Of a DNA stretch of 34,279 nt, positions 1 through 7,951 are shown piece after piece. Numbering within the stretch: position 1 is the stretch's first letter; every line of letters starts with the position of its first letter. This stretch comes from Spirochaetales bacterium (GTDB lineage Bacteria > Spirochaetota > Spirochaetia > JABEVK01), in NCBI GenBank assembly GCA_013044245.1, contig JABEVK010000082.1:1-34279 (forward strand), read 5' to 3'. The position numbers were made by a program, and so were the translations under genes. A model generated the notes under the pieces. It worked only from the letters and a program-made list of their open reading frames with translations, did no database searches and was not told where the DNA came from.

Positions 1-249
1 CTTCTTTTGATGACGCTTTTGAACTATCAATATTATTTAGAATTCTATCGGCAAGCGGCTTTGAGTGCAGGCGTGTTTTTTGTTTTCCAGGGCGTTGGTG
101 CGGTCTTGGGAGTGGCATTTCCTGATATCTTTCCAGGGCTTGGGTTTTTAACGGCTGTAATACTGGCCTGTCTGACAGCGTTACTCAGTCTGGAACGTGG
201 GGTTACATCCATGGAACGAAGGATTTTTCTTAAGGCTGTCGGACGATAG
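1..249 (+). CDS. C-terminal fragment of polytopic membrane protein, PelG-like
   Basis: The reading frame is open from the first base and ends at TAG 247-249, so the gene begins outside the window. About 82 residues are visible. They hold two strongly hydrophobic stretches (about residues 21-40 and 45-62 of the visible part), then a short basic tail ending ERRIFLKAVGR. The pattern (a 'YYLEFYR' cytoplasmic turn, a helix, a Gly/Phe-rich turn, a last helix, a short charged tail) resembles the C-terminus of PelG, the Wzx-like inner-membrane protein of Pel exopolysaccharide export. c-di-GMP-type genes lie just downstream, which suits a Pel locus. The PelG call rests on remembered family pattern, not an alignment; any flippase-like transporter tail is possible. 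Confidence 0.5.
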   Translation, partial: LLLMTLLNYQYYLEFYRQAALSAGVFFVFQGVGAVLGVAFPDIFPGLGFLTAVILACLTALLSLERGVTSMERRIFLKAVGR

Positions 250-273
250 CCGTGTTGAGGTCGAGAGTGTTGT

Positions 274-1119
274 CTAGGTCAATTTGAGCATGGCGCGGCA
301 TTCTTGATAGAGACGGTCCTCGCGCAGACGCTCTTCTTGTGCCTTATGAAAGGTGGTTAGTCGGGTGGGATTTAAACCGAGAAAACCAAAATGCGTGACC
401 ATCGAAGAAAAATCCTGAGGATTTTGTTGGTAGCGCTGAGAATTTAAAAAGTCAGCCAGGGTAACTGCGCTTATGATCAATTTGTGTTGAGAAGTAATTT
501 GGGCGTTTCCATGTTCTAGGGCCGCATCGATAAGAAACTGAGGAAAGCCCCAGCTTTGCAACACCTTGGCACCAACCTCATGGTGATTGACGTTCAAAGC
601 AGAATCTTCTTCGCGGGAGAATCGGGTAAGTTTGGTTACCGCCGTCTCTACCAGTTTACGGTAACCCACGGGGTCAGAAAGGTACAGGGGGATTTGCCCG
701 ATATCATGAAGCAAACCACCGACAAAGGCACTGTCGGCATGATCCCGATAGCCCAAAAAAAGGCATAAATCGCGTGCGGTAAATGCCGTGAACAACGAAT
801 GTGACCAGTAATGACGATAGAAGGTGGTGGGGGGAGATTTGCCAAATAACCCGGAACCCGCCAAGAGTATCACAAGATTTTTAATCGTGTTGAGGCCCAA
901 GAGAGTGATCGCCGTCCGTACTTGTGAGATTTGATGTTGACGGGCGAATTGGGCGGAATTGGCGATCTTGAGGATGCGAGCCGTGATTCCTGGGTCTTGC
1001 AGGATGGTCTCTTCGAGGCTCGTAAATGACATCAACCGAGAATCTGCCAGTTTGAGGACTTTGGCGGCAACTTCGGGCATGATGGGCAGTTGATTCAGGT
1101 AGGCGCTCCAGTCCTTCAT
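274..1119 (-). CDS. HDOD domain signalling protein
   Basis: A 281-residue soluble protein that is almost entirely one HDOD (HD-related output) domain. The family hallmark 'LPxMPEVAAKVLxLA' is at residues 11-25, followed by 'LEETILQDPGITARILKIANSA' in pieces (about 36-56). A degenerate HD core with 'GGLLHDIGQIP' lies near residues 134-144, and 'NHHEVGAKVLxxWGFP' follows. HDOD proteins act as non-enzymatic signal-output or scaffold proteins, often in cyclic-nucleotide or two-component circuits. It is divergent from the diguanylate cyclase locus across a 78-bp gap, so the two probably share a control region. No clear Shine-Dalgarno precedes the ATG at 1119, but this start keeps the whole conserved N-terminus. 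Its partner is unknown. Confidence 0.85.
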   Translation of the reverse strand: MKDWSAYLNQLPIMPEVAAKVLKLADSRLMSFTSLEETILQDPGITARILKIANSAQFARQHQISQVRTAITLLGLNTIKNLVILLAGSGLFGKSPPTTFYRHYWSHSLFTAFTARDLCLFLGYRDHADSAFVGGLLHDIGQIPLYLSDPVGYRKLVETAVTKLTRFSREEDSALNVNHHEVGAKVLQSWGFPQFLIDAALEHGNAQITSQHKLIISAVTLADFLNSQRYQQNPQDFSSMVTHFGFLGLNPTRLTTFHKAQEERLREDRLYQECRAMLKLT

Positions 1120-1197
1120 GACAACACTGTAACTGTCTCAGGGTTGGTTGCCAATGGTCTAGTGGATTTTTCAAGGGTTTCGTTTCACAATGGTAGT

Positions 1198-1707
1198 ATG
1201 CTGTCGAAGTTTCTGCCCTGGATCACGATGCTGATTGTTTTTTCTTCTTTCCTCGTGATGAGTTCCAAACTCCATGACCAAGAGGCCGCTCAGCGTCAAG
1301 CAAGGTTAACTGCCGAAAGTCGGTATTTAGCAGCGCAAATTGATACCGACCTGGACAACCGAGTGGGAGCCTTAGAACGCCTGGCGGCTTCGTGGCGACG
1401 TCAAAGCTCGATGGACCCACCCGAACTTTTGCATGACGTCCGTCGTTATCTTGAAGATGTTCCCGGGTATCAAGCCATCGAAGGCGTTGACGCCACTCAC
1501 CATGTGGCCTGGGTATATCCCTTGCAAGGTAATGAACAAGCTGTTCATTTAAATTTGGGGTTTGAACCCAACCGTGCACGGGCCATGCTGAAGGCATGGG
1601 CAACAGGGTTACCTCAGGCCACAGCTCCCGTGAACCTCGTCCAGGGGGGAAAAGGCTTTTTGTTGTTCATCCCTGTGGTGGGCTTTTCTCAAGAAAGGTA
1701 TCTTTGA
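1198..1707 (+). pseudogene. N-terminal sensor fragment of a disrupted diguanylate cyclase
   Basis: This frame starts at ATG 1198 with a signal-anchor helix (residues 4-20, 'KFLPWITMLIVFSSFLVM') and continues as a periplasmic CHASE-like sensor ('ESRYLAAQIDTDLDNRVGALERLA', then 'VQGGKGFLLFIPVV'). It stops at TGA 1705-1707. The next frame resumes with 'LNVLGQTLTVKVVEK' and a second transmembrane helix, which is how such a sensor normally ends. A CHASE-like domain usually has several dozen more residues between 'FIPV' and that final strand, so both a deletion and a frame change seem to have occurred near 1690-1705. The open frame reaches back to 1090, but that would run into the divergent HDOD gene; 1198 directly precedes the anchor helix. 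It may still be translated as a membrane-bound fragment. Confidence 0.6.
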
Positions 1708-3239
1708 ACGTGCTTGGACAAACCCTGACCGTGAAAGTGGTTGAAAAACCTGGTGCCGTCGAACCTTCGTTGCTCCCGATTGCCGTACAAGGTTTTGGTG
1801 GTGTAATTTCGGTCTCTTTAGCGCTTGTTTTGGTATTTTACTTTCGAAGCCGACGGGCCACTCAAAAGGTTTTGGCTTCACGGCGCGCCCTTGAAGGAGA
1901 AATGCAGCAAAAAACGGTGCTAGAAACCGAGCTGAATCAGGTCTTTACCCGGATGGATCTAGCCACCGAGGCGGGTAAGCTGGGTATTTGGACTTGGGAG
2001 TTGGCGACCCAGCTCGTGACGTGGAACGCCCGCATGTATGAACTTTTTGATGTGCCCAAAGCTGTTATTCCCACACCAGAGATTTGGAAAAGTCGTATTC
2101 ACCCCGATGATCTTAACCGTGTTCTTGAATTAGCAGATAAGGTTATGAAAGGAGAAGCCGAGTTTGACACGCAGTTTCGGGTGTTGCGTTCAAGCGGAGT
2201 GGGATACGTGCAATCGGCGGCGCGCGTTGAGAGGGATCCCTCGCAAGTCCGTCAACTTACCGGTTTATATTGGGATACCACCGAACAACGCCGATTAGAA
2301 GAAGCGTTGCGGACCAGCGAAGAAAGCGTCCGACTTTTACTGAATTCGACGGGTGAAGCGATTTACGGCATTAACCTTGAGGGAATCTGCACCTTTGCAA
2401 ACCCTGCTTGTGCGAAAATGCTGGGCTGGGAAGATCCACAGGTATTAGTTGGTCAATCGATGCATTACCTGGTGCATCATTCACGGGCGGACGGAACGCC
2501 CATCACTCTCGAAGAATGTCGAATTCACACCAGTTACCGGTTGGGTAGTCCTGTACACACGGATGATGAATGCTTATGGAGGGCCGATGGATCGTTTTTT
2601 CCTGTAGAATATTGGTCCTACCCCCAAGTTAGCGAACAGGGCGTTCAAGGCGCGGTGGTGACCTTTATTGATATTACCGAACGGCGCGCTGCTCAAAAAA
2701 CCATAGAGCATCTGGCAACTCACGATACCTTAACTGATCTGCCTACATTACGTTTGGCAAATGATCGCCTTGCGACGGCCTTGGCCCAGGCAAAACGTCG
2801 ACGAGAAAAAACCGCTTTACTGTTTATTGACCTCGATGGCTTTAAGGGTGTCAACGACACTTGGGGGCATGAAGCTGGTGATCAGGTATTAAAAACGGTC
2901 GCCTCAAGGATGCGTGCCGTTTTGCGTGAATCGGACACAGCGGCACGTATTGGTGGAGACGAGTTTTTGGTCATCTTGCCCAACCTTGTTGATCGTGAAG
3001 CGGCCAGGTTTGTGGCTGAAAAAATTCTTGAACAAATTCTTTTACCCATACCGGGACAGCATTGGACCGCGCAGGTGGGAGCATCGGTGGGAATCGCAGT
3101 CTACCCCGAGGATGCCGATCAGGCGGAAGAGCTTTGGCGAAAAGCTGATTCTGCCATGTACCGAGTCAAAAAGGGTGGAAAACAAGGCATAGTATTTTTC
3201 TCACAGAATAGTGGTGGAAGCGATCTTGATGATAAATGA
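1704..3239 (+). CDS. PAS-PAS-GGDEF diguanylate cyclase (C-terminal part of disrupted gene)
   Basis: Encodes the membrane helix and cytoplasmic output of a c-di-GMP synthase. Order: last sensor strand, helix 'VISVSLALVLVFYF', coiled linker, PAS ('ATEAGKLGIWTWEL', about 2010-2270), second PAS ('LLLNSTGEAIYGINLEGICTF', about 2335-2690, ending in the 'ITERR' PAS-GGDEF connector), GGDEF domain (2700-3220). The active-site GGDEF is intact ('ARIGGDEF'), and an RESD inhibitory-site motif sits five residues before it, so the enzyme should be active and product-inhibited. A TTG at 1704 overlaps the upstream TGA and has 'gaaagg' just ahead, so coupled translation is possible; an ATG at 1596 in the same frame is the other candidate start. 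The last 39 bp overlap the end of the opposing histidine kinase gene. Confidence 0.8.
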   Translation: MNVLGQTLTVKVVEKPGAVEPSLLPIAVQGFGGVISVSLALVLVFYFRSRRATQKVLASRRALEGEMQQKTVLETELNQVFTRMDLATEAGKLGIWTWELATQLVTWNARMYELFDVPKAVIPTPEIWKSRIHPDDLNRVLELADKVMKGEAEFDTQFRVLRSSGVGYVQSAARVERDPSQVRQLTGLYWDTTEQRRLEEALRTSEESVRLLLNSTGEAIYGINLEGICTFANPACAKMLGWEDPQVLVGQSMHYLVHHSRADGTPITLEECRIHTSYRLGSPVHTDDECLWRADGSFFPVEYWSYPQVSEQGVQGAVVTFIDITERRAAQKTIEHLATHDTLTDLPTLRLANDRLATALAQAKRRREKTALLFIDLDGFKGVNDTWGHEAGDQVLKTVASRMRAVLRESDTAARIGGDEFLVILPNLVDREAARFVAEKILEQILLPIPGQHWTAQVGASVGIAVYPEDADQAEELWRKADSAMYRVKKGGKQGIVFFSQNSGGSDLDDK

Positions 3240-4517
3240 GGTCCCGTCGCTGACATCGAGAAAAAGCTCCCAGCCTTGAGAGCTCAAGATCTCTTTGGCG
3301 ATATACAAACCCAAGCCCAGGCCTTCTCCCCCTCGATTACCTCGTGAGAAAGGCTCAAAAAGATTCTTTTGCTCCTCCTGGGGAATTCCTGGGCCCGTAT
3401 CGTGAACCTCAACAAAAACGCCCTCTGAGTTTTGCCACGCTTTTAAGCGTACTTGGCCTTGAGGGCCGCTGTAACGAAAAGCGTTTTGCACCAAATTTTC
3501 TAGTGCCCGTGTGGTCATCACTGGATCAAAATTCACTAGGACTTCTTGGGTCCCTTCAACAGGTTTAAGATCGTTTTGCCAAAGCCAAATTTTTCCCCAG
3601 GCCGCAGCATCTAGCGCAAAAACCTCGGCAACCTGATTTAAAAAGGCACATAGGTCTCTTTGTTGCCTGGTGAGCGACCAGGGTTTGGTTTCTCTGCGGG
3701 CAAATTGAAACAACGCTTGCAGACGAACTTCGAGCTGGGTCGCCTTATCCTCGAGCACCGCTAACCAATGTTTTTGTTCCTCGGGAGTTCCTAATCCGTC
3801 GCGGATAGCTTCGACGTAGCCTTTCAGTGAGGTTAGGGGGGTTTTTAAGTCGTGAGTGAGGGCCGACAAAAACCGGTAGCGTTGTAACCCCTCTTCGTTG
3901 AGAACAGACCGCAGATTTTCAATACTTTTCGCCACCTCACGGAGTTCTGATGTTTTTAAGGTTTGCCAGGGAAGCGGAGTACCCAGTGAGACTTCCATTA
4001 AACGGGTCAGACTCGCTAACTTGTGCAAATTTTGGGTCAACCGACGGAGCCACCAGGCCACGATTAACGAAGACAACAAAACGATCAATAAAACTTGAAA
4101 CGCAAGGTCTGAGGTGAGTTCCAGCAAGGGGGCCGGCTGTGAATCCAAGTCGCGAAAGTCTACCACGATTTGTCCGGCTACCTTGCCATCCTGGGTCAGG
4201 GGTAATACGGCCCGCTCAGGGTGCGAATCGCCGTTACCCAGAACCGCTGGTAAAAGTGTTGAGTATACGACGTGTCCGCTGTTATTTGTTATTTCAAAGG
4301 TAAATAATGAAGTTTTGGCGTGGGGCAGGACCTGAATTTGTAGTTGAGAATTGATCTTGAGATGAGTACGAACCCATTGCTCTAAAACCGCCAATTTAAC
4401 CAGGGGAATGTCTGGAGCTTGTTGGGCCTGGTGTGAAAGAACAAGACCAATGAGACCGCCCAGAGGAAGGAGCACCAGTAAACCCGCCAAGGCGATTACC
4501 TGTGTTCTGAGCTTCAT
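3201..4517 (-). CDS. Sensor histidine kinase
   Basis: A 438-residue membrane sensor kinase, partner of the response regulator that begins just upstream. Transmembrane helices lie at about residues 8-28 and 140-158, enclosing a periplasmic sensor of roughly 110 residues with no domain I recognise. A short HAMP-like linker follows. The H-box is 'SALTHDLKTPLTSLKGY' (phospho-acceptor His222), the N-box 'ALENLVQNAFRYS', the G1 box 'DTGPGIP' and the G2 box 'GEGLGLGLYIAKEI', so all catalytic parts are present. Its ATG overlaps the regulator's stop codon (ATGA), indicating coupled translation. The input signal is unknown; neighbouring uppP and the binding-site array hint at an envelope or phosphate stimulus, but that is inference. 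Confidence 0.92.
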   Translation of the reverse strand: MKLRTQVIALAGLLVLLPLGGLIGLVLSHQAQQAPDIPLVKLAVLEQWVRTHLKINSQLQIQVLPHAKTSLFTFEITNNSGHVVYSTLLPAVLGNGDSHPERAVLPLTQDGKVAGQIVVDFRDLDSQPAPLLELTSDLAFQVLLIVLLSSLIVAWWLRRLTQNLHKLASLTRLMEVSLGTPLPWQTLKTSELREVAKSIENLRSVLNEEGLQRYRFLSALTHDLKTPLTSLKGYVEAIRDGLGTPEEQKHWLAVLEDKATQLEVRLQALFQFARRETKPWSLTRQQRDLCAFLNQVAEVFALDAAAWGKIWLWQNDLKPVEGTQEVLVNFDPVMTTRALENLVQNAFRYSGPQGQVRLKAWQNSEGVFVEVHDTGPGIPQEEQKNLFEPFSRGNRGGEGLGLGLYIAKEILSSQGWELFLDVSDGTSFIIKIASTTIL

Positions 4518-5188
4518 GAGTCGGTTCCCGAAACAAATCGATACCCTAGCCCAAATACGGTTTCAAGATATCGAGGATTCGCAGGGTCATCCCCCAGCTT
4601 GCGGCGCAAGCGTTGAATGTGAACTGGGACGGTTGTCAGGTCACCCCAATTATTTTTCCAGACTTGACGATATAAATCTTCGGGTTTAAAGGGAATTCCT
4701 GGGTGTCGTGCCAGAAACTCTAAAAGTTCGACCTCTTTTCGGGAGAGTTTTACAGGTACGCCGGTTTTTAAAAGACGTTTCTCCACGAAATCCAGTGTAA
4801 AGGGGCCAAAGTGAACTTGGTGCTCTTTGGGCATACTTCTGCGCCAATGAGCCAGAACCTTAGCGGTTAGAATTTTCGGAGAAAACGGTTTGCTGATAAA
4901 GTCATCTGCCCCAAGGCCGTAAGCCTGCAGTTTATCCTCATCACTTTCGAGCGCCGACACAATGAGGATGGGGAGGTCGGCCTTTTGTCGCGCCAGCTTC
5001 AGAAAATCCCAACCAGGCATCCCGGGCAGATTGATATCTAACAACAGCACCTCGGCTTGCTCAAGGAGTGCAATACCGTCTTCTGCCTGGCGGCACTGTA
5101 AAACCTCAAAGTCGGCTGACTTGAGATAGAGGGCAATTAATTGGGCAATCTCCTCGTCGTCTTCAATCAGTAGCACCGTTCCGAGCAT
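4514..5188 (-). CDS. OmpR/PhoB-family response regulator
   Basis: A 224-residue transcription factor. The receiver domain (residues 4-115) has the acidic pair 'ED-D' at 9-11, phospho-acceptor Asp51 in 'LLLDINLPGMPG' and the conserved Lys in 'FISKPFSP'. The winged-helix DNA-binding domain (about 128-222) carries the 'LSRKEVELLEFLARHPG' and 'VWKNNWGDLTTVPVHIQRLRRKLGDDP' signatures. It leads a two-gene operon with the kinase. Four 11-bp direct repeats lie 25-68 bp upstream of its start, between it and uppP. Direct repeats with 11-bp phasing are the classic target of this family, so autoregulation and control of uppP are likely. Confidence 0.93.
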   Translation of the reverse strand: MLGTVLLIEDDEEIAQLIALYLKSADFEVLQCRQAEDGIALLEQAEVLLLDINLPGMPGWDFLKLARQKADLPILIVSALESDEDKLQAYGLGADDFISKPFSPKILTAKVLAHWRRSMPKEHQVHFGPFTLDFVEKRLLKTGVPVKLSRKEVELLEFLARHPGIPFKPEDLYRQVWKNNWGDLTTVPVHIQRLRRKLGDDPANPRYLETVFGLGYRFVSGTDS

Positions 5189-5212
5189 AGCAAGAGCATA
5201 AGCTCCTTTCGC

Positions 5213-5256
5213 AGAGGTTTTCCAGAGTTTATGGAGAGTTTATGCAGAGTTTATGG
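5213..5256. promoter_or_regulatory. Four tandem 11-bp direct repeats (predicted response-regulator binding array)
   Basis: Units begin at 5213, 5224, 5235 and 5246, exactly 11 bp apart: agaggttttcc (degenerate), agagtttatgg, agagtttatgc, agagtttatgg. On the other strand the core reads cataaactct. PhoB/OmpR-type regulators bind as head-to-tail dimers to repeats at 11-bp spacing, and the array lies in the divergent region between such a regulator gene and uppP. A weak -10-like tagtgt at 5265-5270 lies on the uppP side. Seen: the repeats. Inferred: the binding protein. Confidence 0.65.
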
Positions 5257-5316
5257 CCTTGGCCTAGTGTTACCTGTCATCCTTTCCAAAGCACAAAATC
5301 TACCAAGGAGGTCTTT

Positions 5317-6237
5317 ATGCTCAGTTATTTTCAAGCCGCCGTGATGGGGCTCCTTCAAGGGGTGACCGAACTGTTTCCTGTTTCAAGCTTGGGCCATTCT
5401 GTGATCTTCCCCACGTTGTTTGGCTGGAGCAACCTGGTCAAAGCCCAGGCAAACCCAGAATCGTTCTTTTTGGCGTTCCTTGTTGGCTTACATCTGGCAA
5501 CAGCAACGGCTCTTCTCATTTTTTACCGTAAAGAATGGGTACGCATTACCCTCGGTTTTTTTTCGTCGTTGCGATATCGGCGAATTCAATCTCCCGATGA
5601 GCGTTTAGCCTGGCTTTTAATAACCGCTACAATCCCCACCGGGGCATTAGCTTTGATTTTTGAACACTTTTTTCGCACCTTTTTTTCAAAACCGCTCTAT
5701 GCGGCTCTGTTCTTAATGGTCAACGGTATCGTGCTTTTTGTGGGCGAAGCCTTGAGTCGTCGTTCTGCTGCGGCAAAATCTGTCGGCTCGTCACCGGAGG
5801 TTTTGACTTCTCCTGATCTTACCTCCACCGAAGCGAATTTAACGCAAATCAAGTTTCGTGACGCTGCCTTGATGGGGACGTTTCAAACAGGCGCACTTTT
5901 GGCGGGAATCAGTCGGTCGGGAATCTCTTTGGTAGGCGGTTTAGTGTGTAAGTTAAACCATCAAGACGCGGCGCGGTTTTCTTTTTTGATGGCTACTCCT
6001 ATTATTCTTTTGGCGGGTTTATACAAAATCCCGTCAGATTTGCTGGGCCATAACGGCGATGGTATCCGGATGCAAATACTCGTGGGCAGTTTAGTTGCTT
6101 TCGTAGCGGCGTATTTTTCAGTGAGCTTCTTGGATCGCTACTTTCGCAATAAAACATCGACACCCTATGCGATTTACAGCCTTATCGCTGGTGGGGTGGC
6201 ATTCGTTTGGTTACTTTTGTCACGATCAACCTTTTAG
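5317..6237 (+). CDS. uppP: Undecaprenyl-diphosphatase (UppP/BacA family)
   Basis: A 306-residue polytopic membrane enzyme that dephosphorylates undecaprenyl diphosphate, recycling the lipid carrier for peptidoglycan and other surface polymers; overproduction gives bacitracin resistance. The two family signatures are present: 'LLQGVTELFPVSSLGHS' near residue 12, with the catalytic Glu, and 'LLAGISRSGIS' near residue 195, with the essential Arg-Ser. 'LLAGISRSG' matches the branch of the family seen in actinobacteria and spirochaetes rather than the E. coli 'LIPGxSRSG' form. I chose ATG 5317 because an ideal 'aaggagg' lies 6 bp upstream; the longer frame from 5242 would run through the repeat array. 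The unit is monocistronic and divergent from the two-component genes. Confidence 0.92.
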   Translation: MLSYFQAAVMGLLQGVTELFPVSSLGHSVIFPTLFGWSNLVKAQANPESFFLAFLVGLHLATATALLIFYRKEWVRITLGFFSSLRYRRIQSPDERLAWLLITATIPTGALALIFEHFFRTFFSKPLYAALFLMVNGIVLFVGEALSRRSAAAKSVGSSPEVLTSPDLTSTEANLTQIKFRDAALMGTFQTGALLAGISRSGISLVGGLVCKLNHQDAARFSFLMATPIILLAGLYKIPSDLLGHNGDGIRMQILVGSLVAFVAAYFSVSFLDRYFRNKTSTPYAIYSLIAGGVAFVWLLLSRSTF

Positions 6238-6293
6238 AGCGTTTAATTGAGATACAATCAATCAGAAATTGAGAAATCTCGAGGAGTCAACTG

Positions 6294-7094
6294 ATGCAAA
6301 AAATTCTCAGAGGAACTGCAATCCTTTTCTTAAGCACCCTTGTTCCCCTAGCAGCCTTTAGCCAGACCTTAGCATCCCTGTTACCAGGGCTTAGTCCCGC
6401 CGCTTTAGCCAAGCTCGAAGCAACACACGAGTTAACCGTTTTTGGTAGTAATTATGAAAGCTTGAAGCTGTGGCGCGATACTCCTTTTGCCTCGTCAGTT
6501 CGGGATTTGTACTACTCGCGAAAGAATGCGACGATGGCCGCAGAGGGGTTGTTCCTCATTCCTGTAGGGGAATTGGGACACGGACAAGCCAAAGAAGCAC
6601 TTTTAACGAGAGCGATGACGGCAATTTCAACGATGAAAGGTCTCCAGGTATGGTCTAATTCCCTGAAGAGATATGAAACCTTTATTTATGATGCCAGCAG
6701 GGTAAGTACAACTTCAAAAGAGGCACGTCTGCCTGATCCTGCTTTTACTTCTTACCCGGTTTCCACCTCCTTTTTAATCTATGAAAAAGAGGAACAAACC
6801 GGAGATGGCTTTTCGGATTATACCTTTGCTGAGCGCCCCTCGTGGTATGAGGTTACCCAGACCAATGTGACGCCGCTTAAGTACGCGGGATTTATTACTT
6901 TGGTCAATCCCCGAGATCTTTTGACGGCCGTCTACGTGATTCCGCTTCACCACCAAATTCTTGTTTACGGCATCACAACCGCAAAAACCTTAGACTTCTT
7001 TGGGTGGGAACGCGCCAAGAATGATTCTCTTTATACCAGAATCAAAGCTCTCGTAACCTGGTTTACGAAAAACCTCAACGCCCCTTCTTCGTAG
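6294..7094 (+). CDS. Exported protein of unknown function
   Basis: A 266-residue protein with a clear N-terminal signal peptide (residues 1-24, hydrophobic core 'GTAILFLSTLVPLAAF', cleavage after 'AFSQ' or nearby). The mature part is mixed alpha/beta, contains no cysteine and has no motif I can assign. It begins with a Leu-rich 'LPGLSPAALAKLEAT', has several aromatic-rich segments ('SDYTFAERPSWYEV') and ends in a helix-like stretch ('YTRIKALVTWFTKNL'). It resembles uncharacterised secreted proteins of spirochaetes, though I cannot confirm a family. 'gaggag' at 6281-6286 fixes the ATG. It lies 56 bp after uppP and may be co-transcribed with it. Confidence 0.75.
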   Translation: MQKILRGTAILFLSTLVPLAAFSQTLASLLPGLSPAALAKLEATHELTVFGSNYESLKLWRDTPFASSVRDLYYSRKNATMAAEGLFLIPVGELGHGQAKEALLTRAMTAISTMKGLQVWSNSLKRYETFIYDASRVSTTSKEARLPDPAFTSYPVSTSFLIYEKEEQTGDGFSDYTFAERPSWYEVTQTNVTPLKYAGFITLVNPRDLLTAVYVIPLHHQILVYGITTAKTLDFFGWERAKNDSLYTRIKALVTWFTKNLNAPSS

Positions 7095-7167
7095 AACCCG
7101 TATTCTTGACACAGGCCCAGCCGATGTTTAGCCTGAAAATCAATCTTTGGTTTTGAGGGTTTAGAGC

Positions 7168-7560
7168 GTGAATTTTTTAATGATTCTTGTCGGGGGTGCC
7201 GTTGGCTCTTTGGCAAGGTACTTGCTGTCGCGCTGGGTAAACGTCACCACCGGGTCTTCATTTCCCTGGGGGACGTTGGTCGTCAATTTATTAGGCGCTC
7301 TCATCATAGGCTTTCTCACGGGGCTCTTTGAACGGTGGGTAATTTCGCCTCAGGTTAGACTTTTGATTTTTGTGGGCTTTTTAGGAGGCTTTACAACCTT
7401 TTCGACTTTTGGGCTAGAAACTTTCAACCTCTTTAAACAATCCGAGTTCTTATTAGCTTTTAGCAATTTTGCTTTAACGAATGTTCTGGGCCTAGCCTTT
7501 GTCGCTGGTGGTTACGCTTTAGCGGGAGCTCTTGTGAGGGCTCTTAGGACATGGGGTTGA
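7168..7560 (+). CDS. crcB: Fluoride ion channel CrcB/FluC
   Basis: A 130-residue four-helix membrane protein of normal family length that exports fluoride as an antiparallel homodimer. Diagnostic elements: 'VGGAVGSLARYLLSR' near the start (GGxxGAxxRY-type), the pore Asn40 in 'LVVNLLGALIIGFL' and the Phe-box/Na-site stretch 'GFLGGFTTFSTFGLE'. The GTG at 7168 has a 'gaggg' 9 bp upstream; ATG 7180 is an alternative start. The DUF190 gene follows with a gap of about 30 bp, a common pairing. A search of the 73-bp upstream gap for the fluoride-riboswitch pattern was not convincing. Confidence 0.93.
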   Translation: MNFLMILVGGAVGSLARYLLSRWVNVTTGSSFPWGTLVVNLLGALIIGFLTGLFERWVISPQVRLLIFVGFLGGFTTFSTFGLETFNLFKQSEFLLAFSNFALTNVLGLAFVAGGYALAGALVRALRTWG

Positions 7561-7589
7561 GCCGTACGGCAAAATTTAAGGAGACAATC

Positions 7590-7931
7590 ATGGGCCATCA
7601 AAAAATCGAAGAAGAGGATATTCTTTTACGAATTTTTATGGGTGAGAAAACTACCCATCATGGGCACTCTTTGTACGAAGCCATTGTTTTGAAGGCAAGG
7701 GAGCTTGGTTTGGCAGGGGCCACAGTGTTACGGGGGGTTCTCGGATACGGTGCCGACCGGCGTTTGCATACTTCAAAGCTCGTCGATTTACTGGATGACC
7801 TCCCGGTCGTTGTCGAGCTGGTGGATTCGGCAGAAAATATTGAGCGACTTAGACCGTATCTTGATGAGGTACTCGATAAAGCATTCGTTACCCTCGAAAA
7901 AGTTCACGTCATTCGGTATCGCCATCTATGA
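7590..7931 (+). CDS. DUF190 (PII-like) protein
   Basis: A 113-residue soluble protein of the DUF190 family, which has a ferredoxin-like PII-related fold and is usually found beside crcB. Family features: 'LLRIFMGEKTTHHGHSLYEAIV' near the N-terminus, then 'ARELGLAGATVLRGVLGYG' and 'LPVVVELVDSAENIERLRPYLDE'. The ATG at 7590 is preceded by 'aaggagacaatc', a good ribosome site; an in-frame ATG at 7551 inside crcB is less likely. It probably modulates or supports fluoride export; no enzymatic role is established. It ends only 20 bp from the convergent aldolase gene. Confidence 0.88.
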   Translation: MGHQKIEEEDILLRIFMGEKTTHHGHSLYEAIVLKARELGLAGATVLRGVLGYGADRRLHTSKLVDLLDDLPVVVELVDSAENIERLRPYLDEVLDKAFVTLEKVHVIRYRHL

Positions 7932-7951
7932 GCAAAACCCGCCTTTTTTTC

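Noticed and set aside
3201-3239. 39-bp tail-to-tail overlap of cyclase and kinase genes as a regulatory antisense site
   Set aside because: Both C-termini read normally and convergent overlaps of this size are common; no further signal seen.
5242-5316. N-terminal extension of UppP from ATG 5242
   Set aside because: It runs through the repeat array, encodes residues unlike the family, and ATG 5317 has an ideal ribosome site.
7095-7167. Possible fluoride riboswitch upstream of crcB
   Set aside because: A caggc/gcctg hairpin and 'gccgatg' are present, but the conserved pseudoknot pattern of the crcB motif could not be matched.
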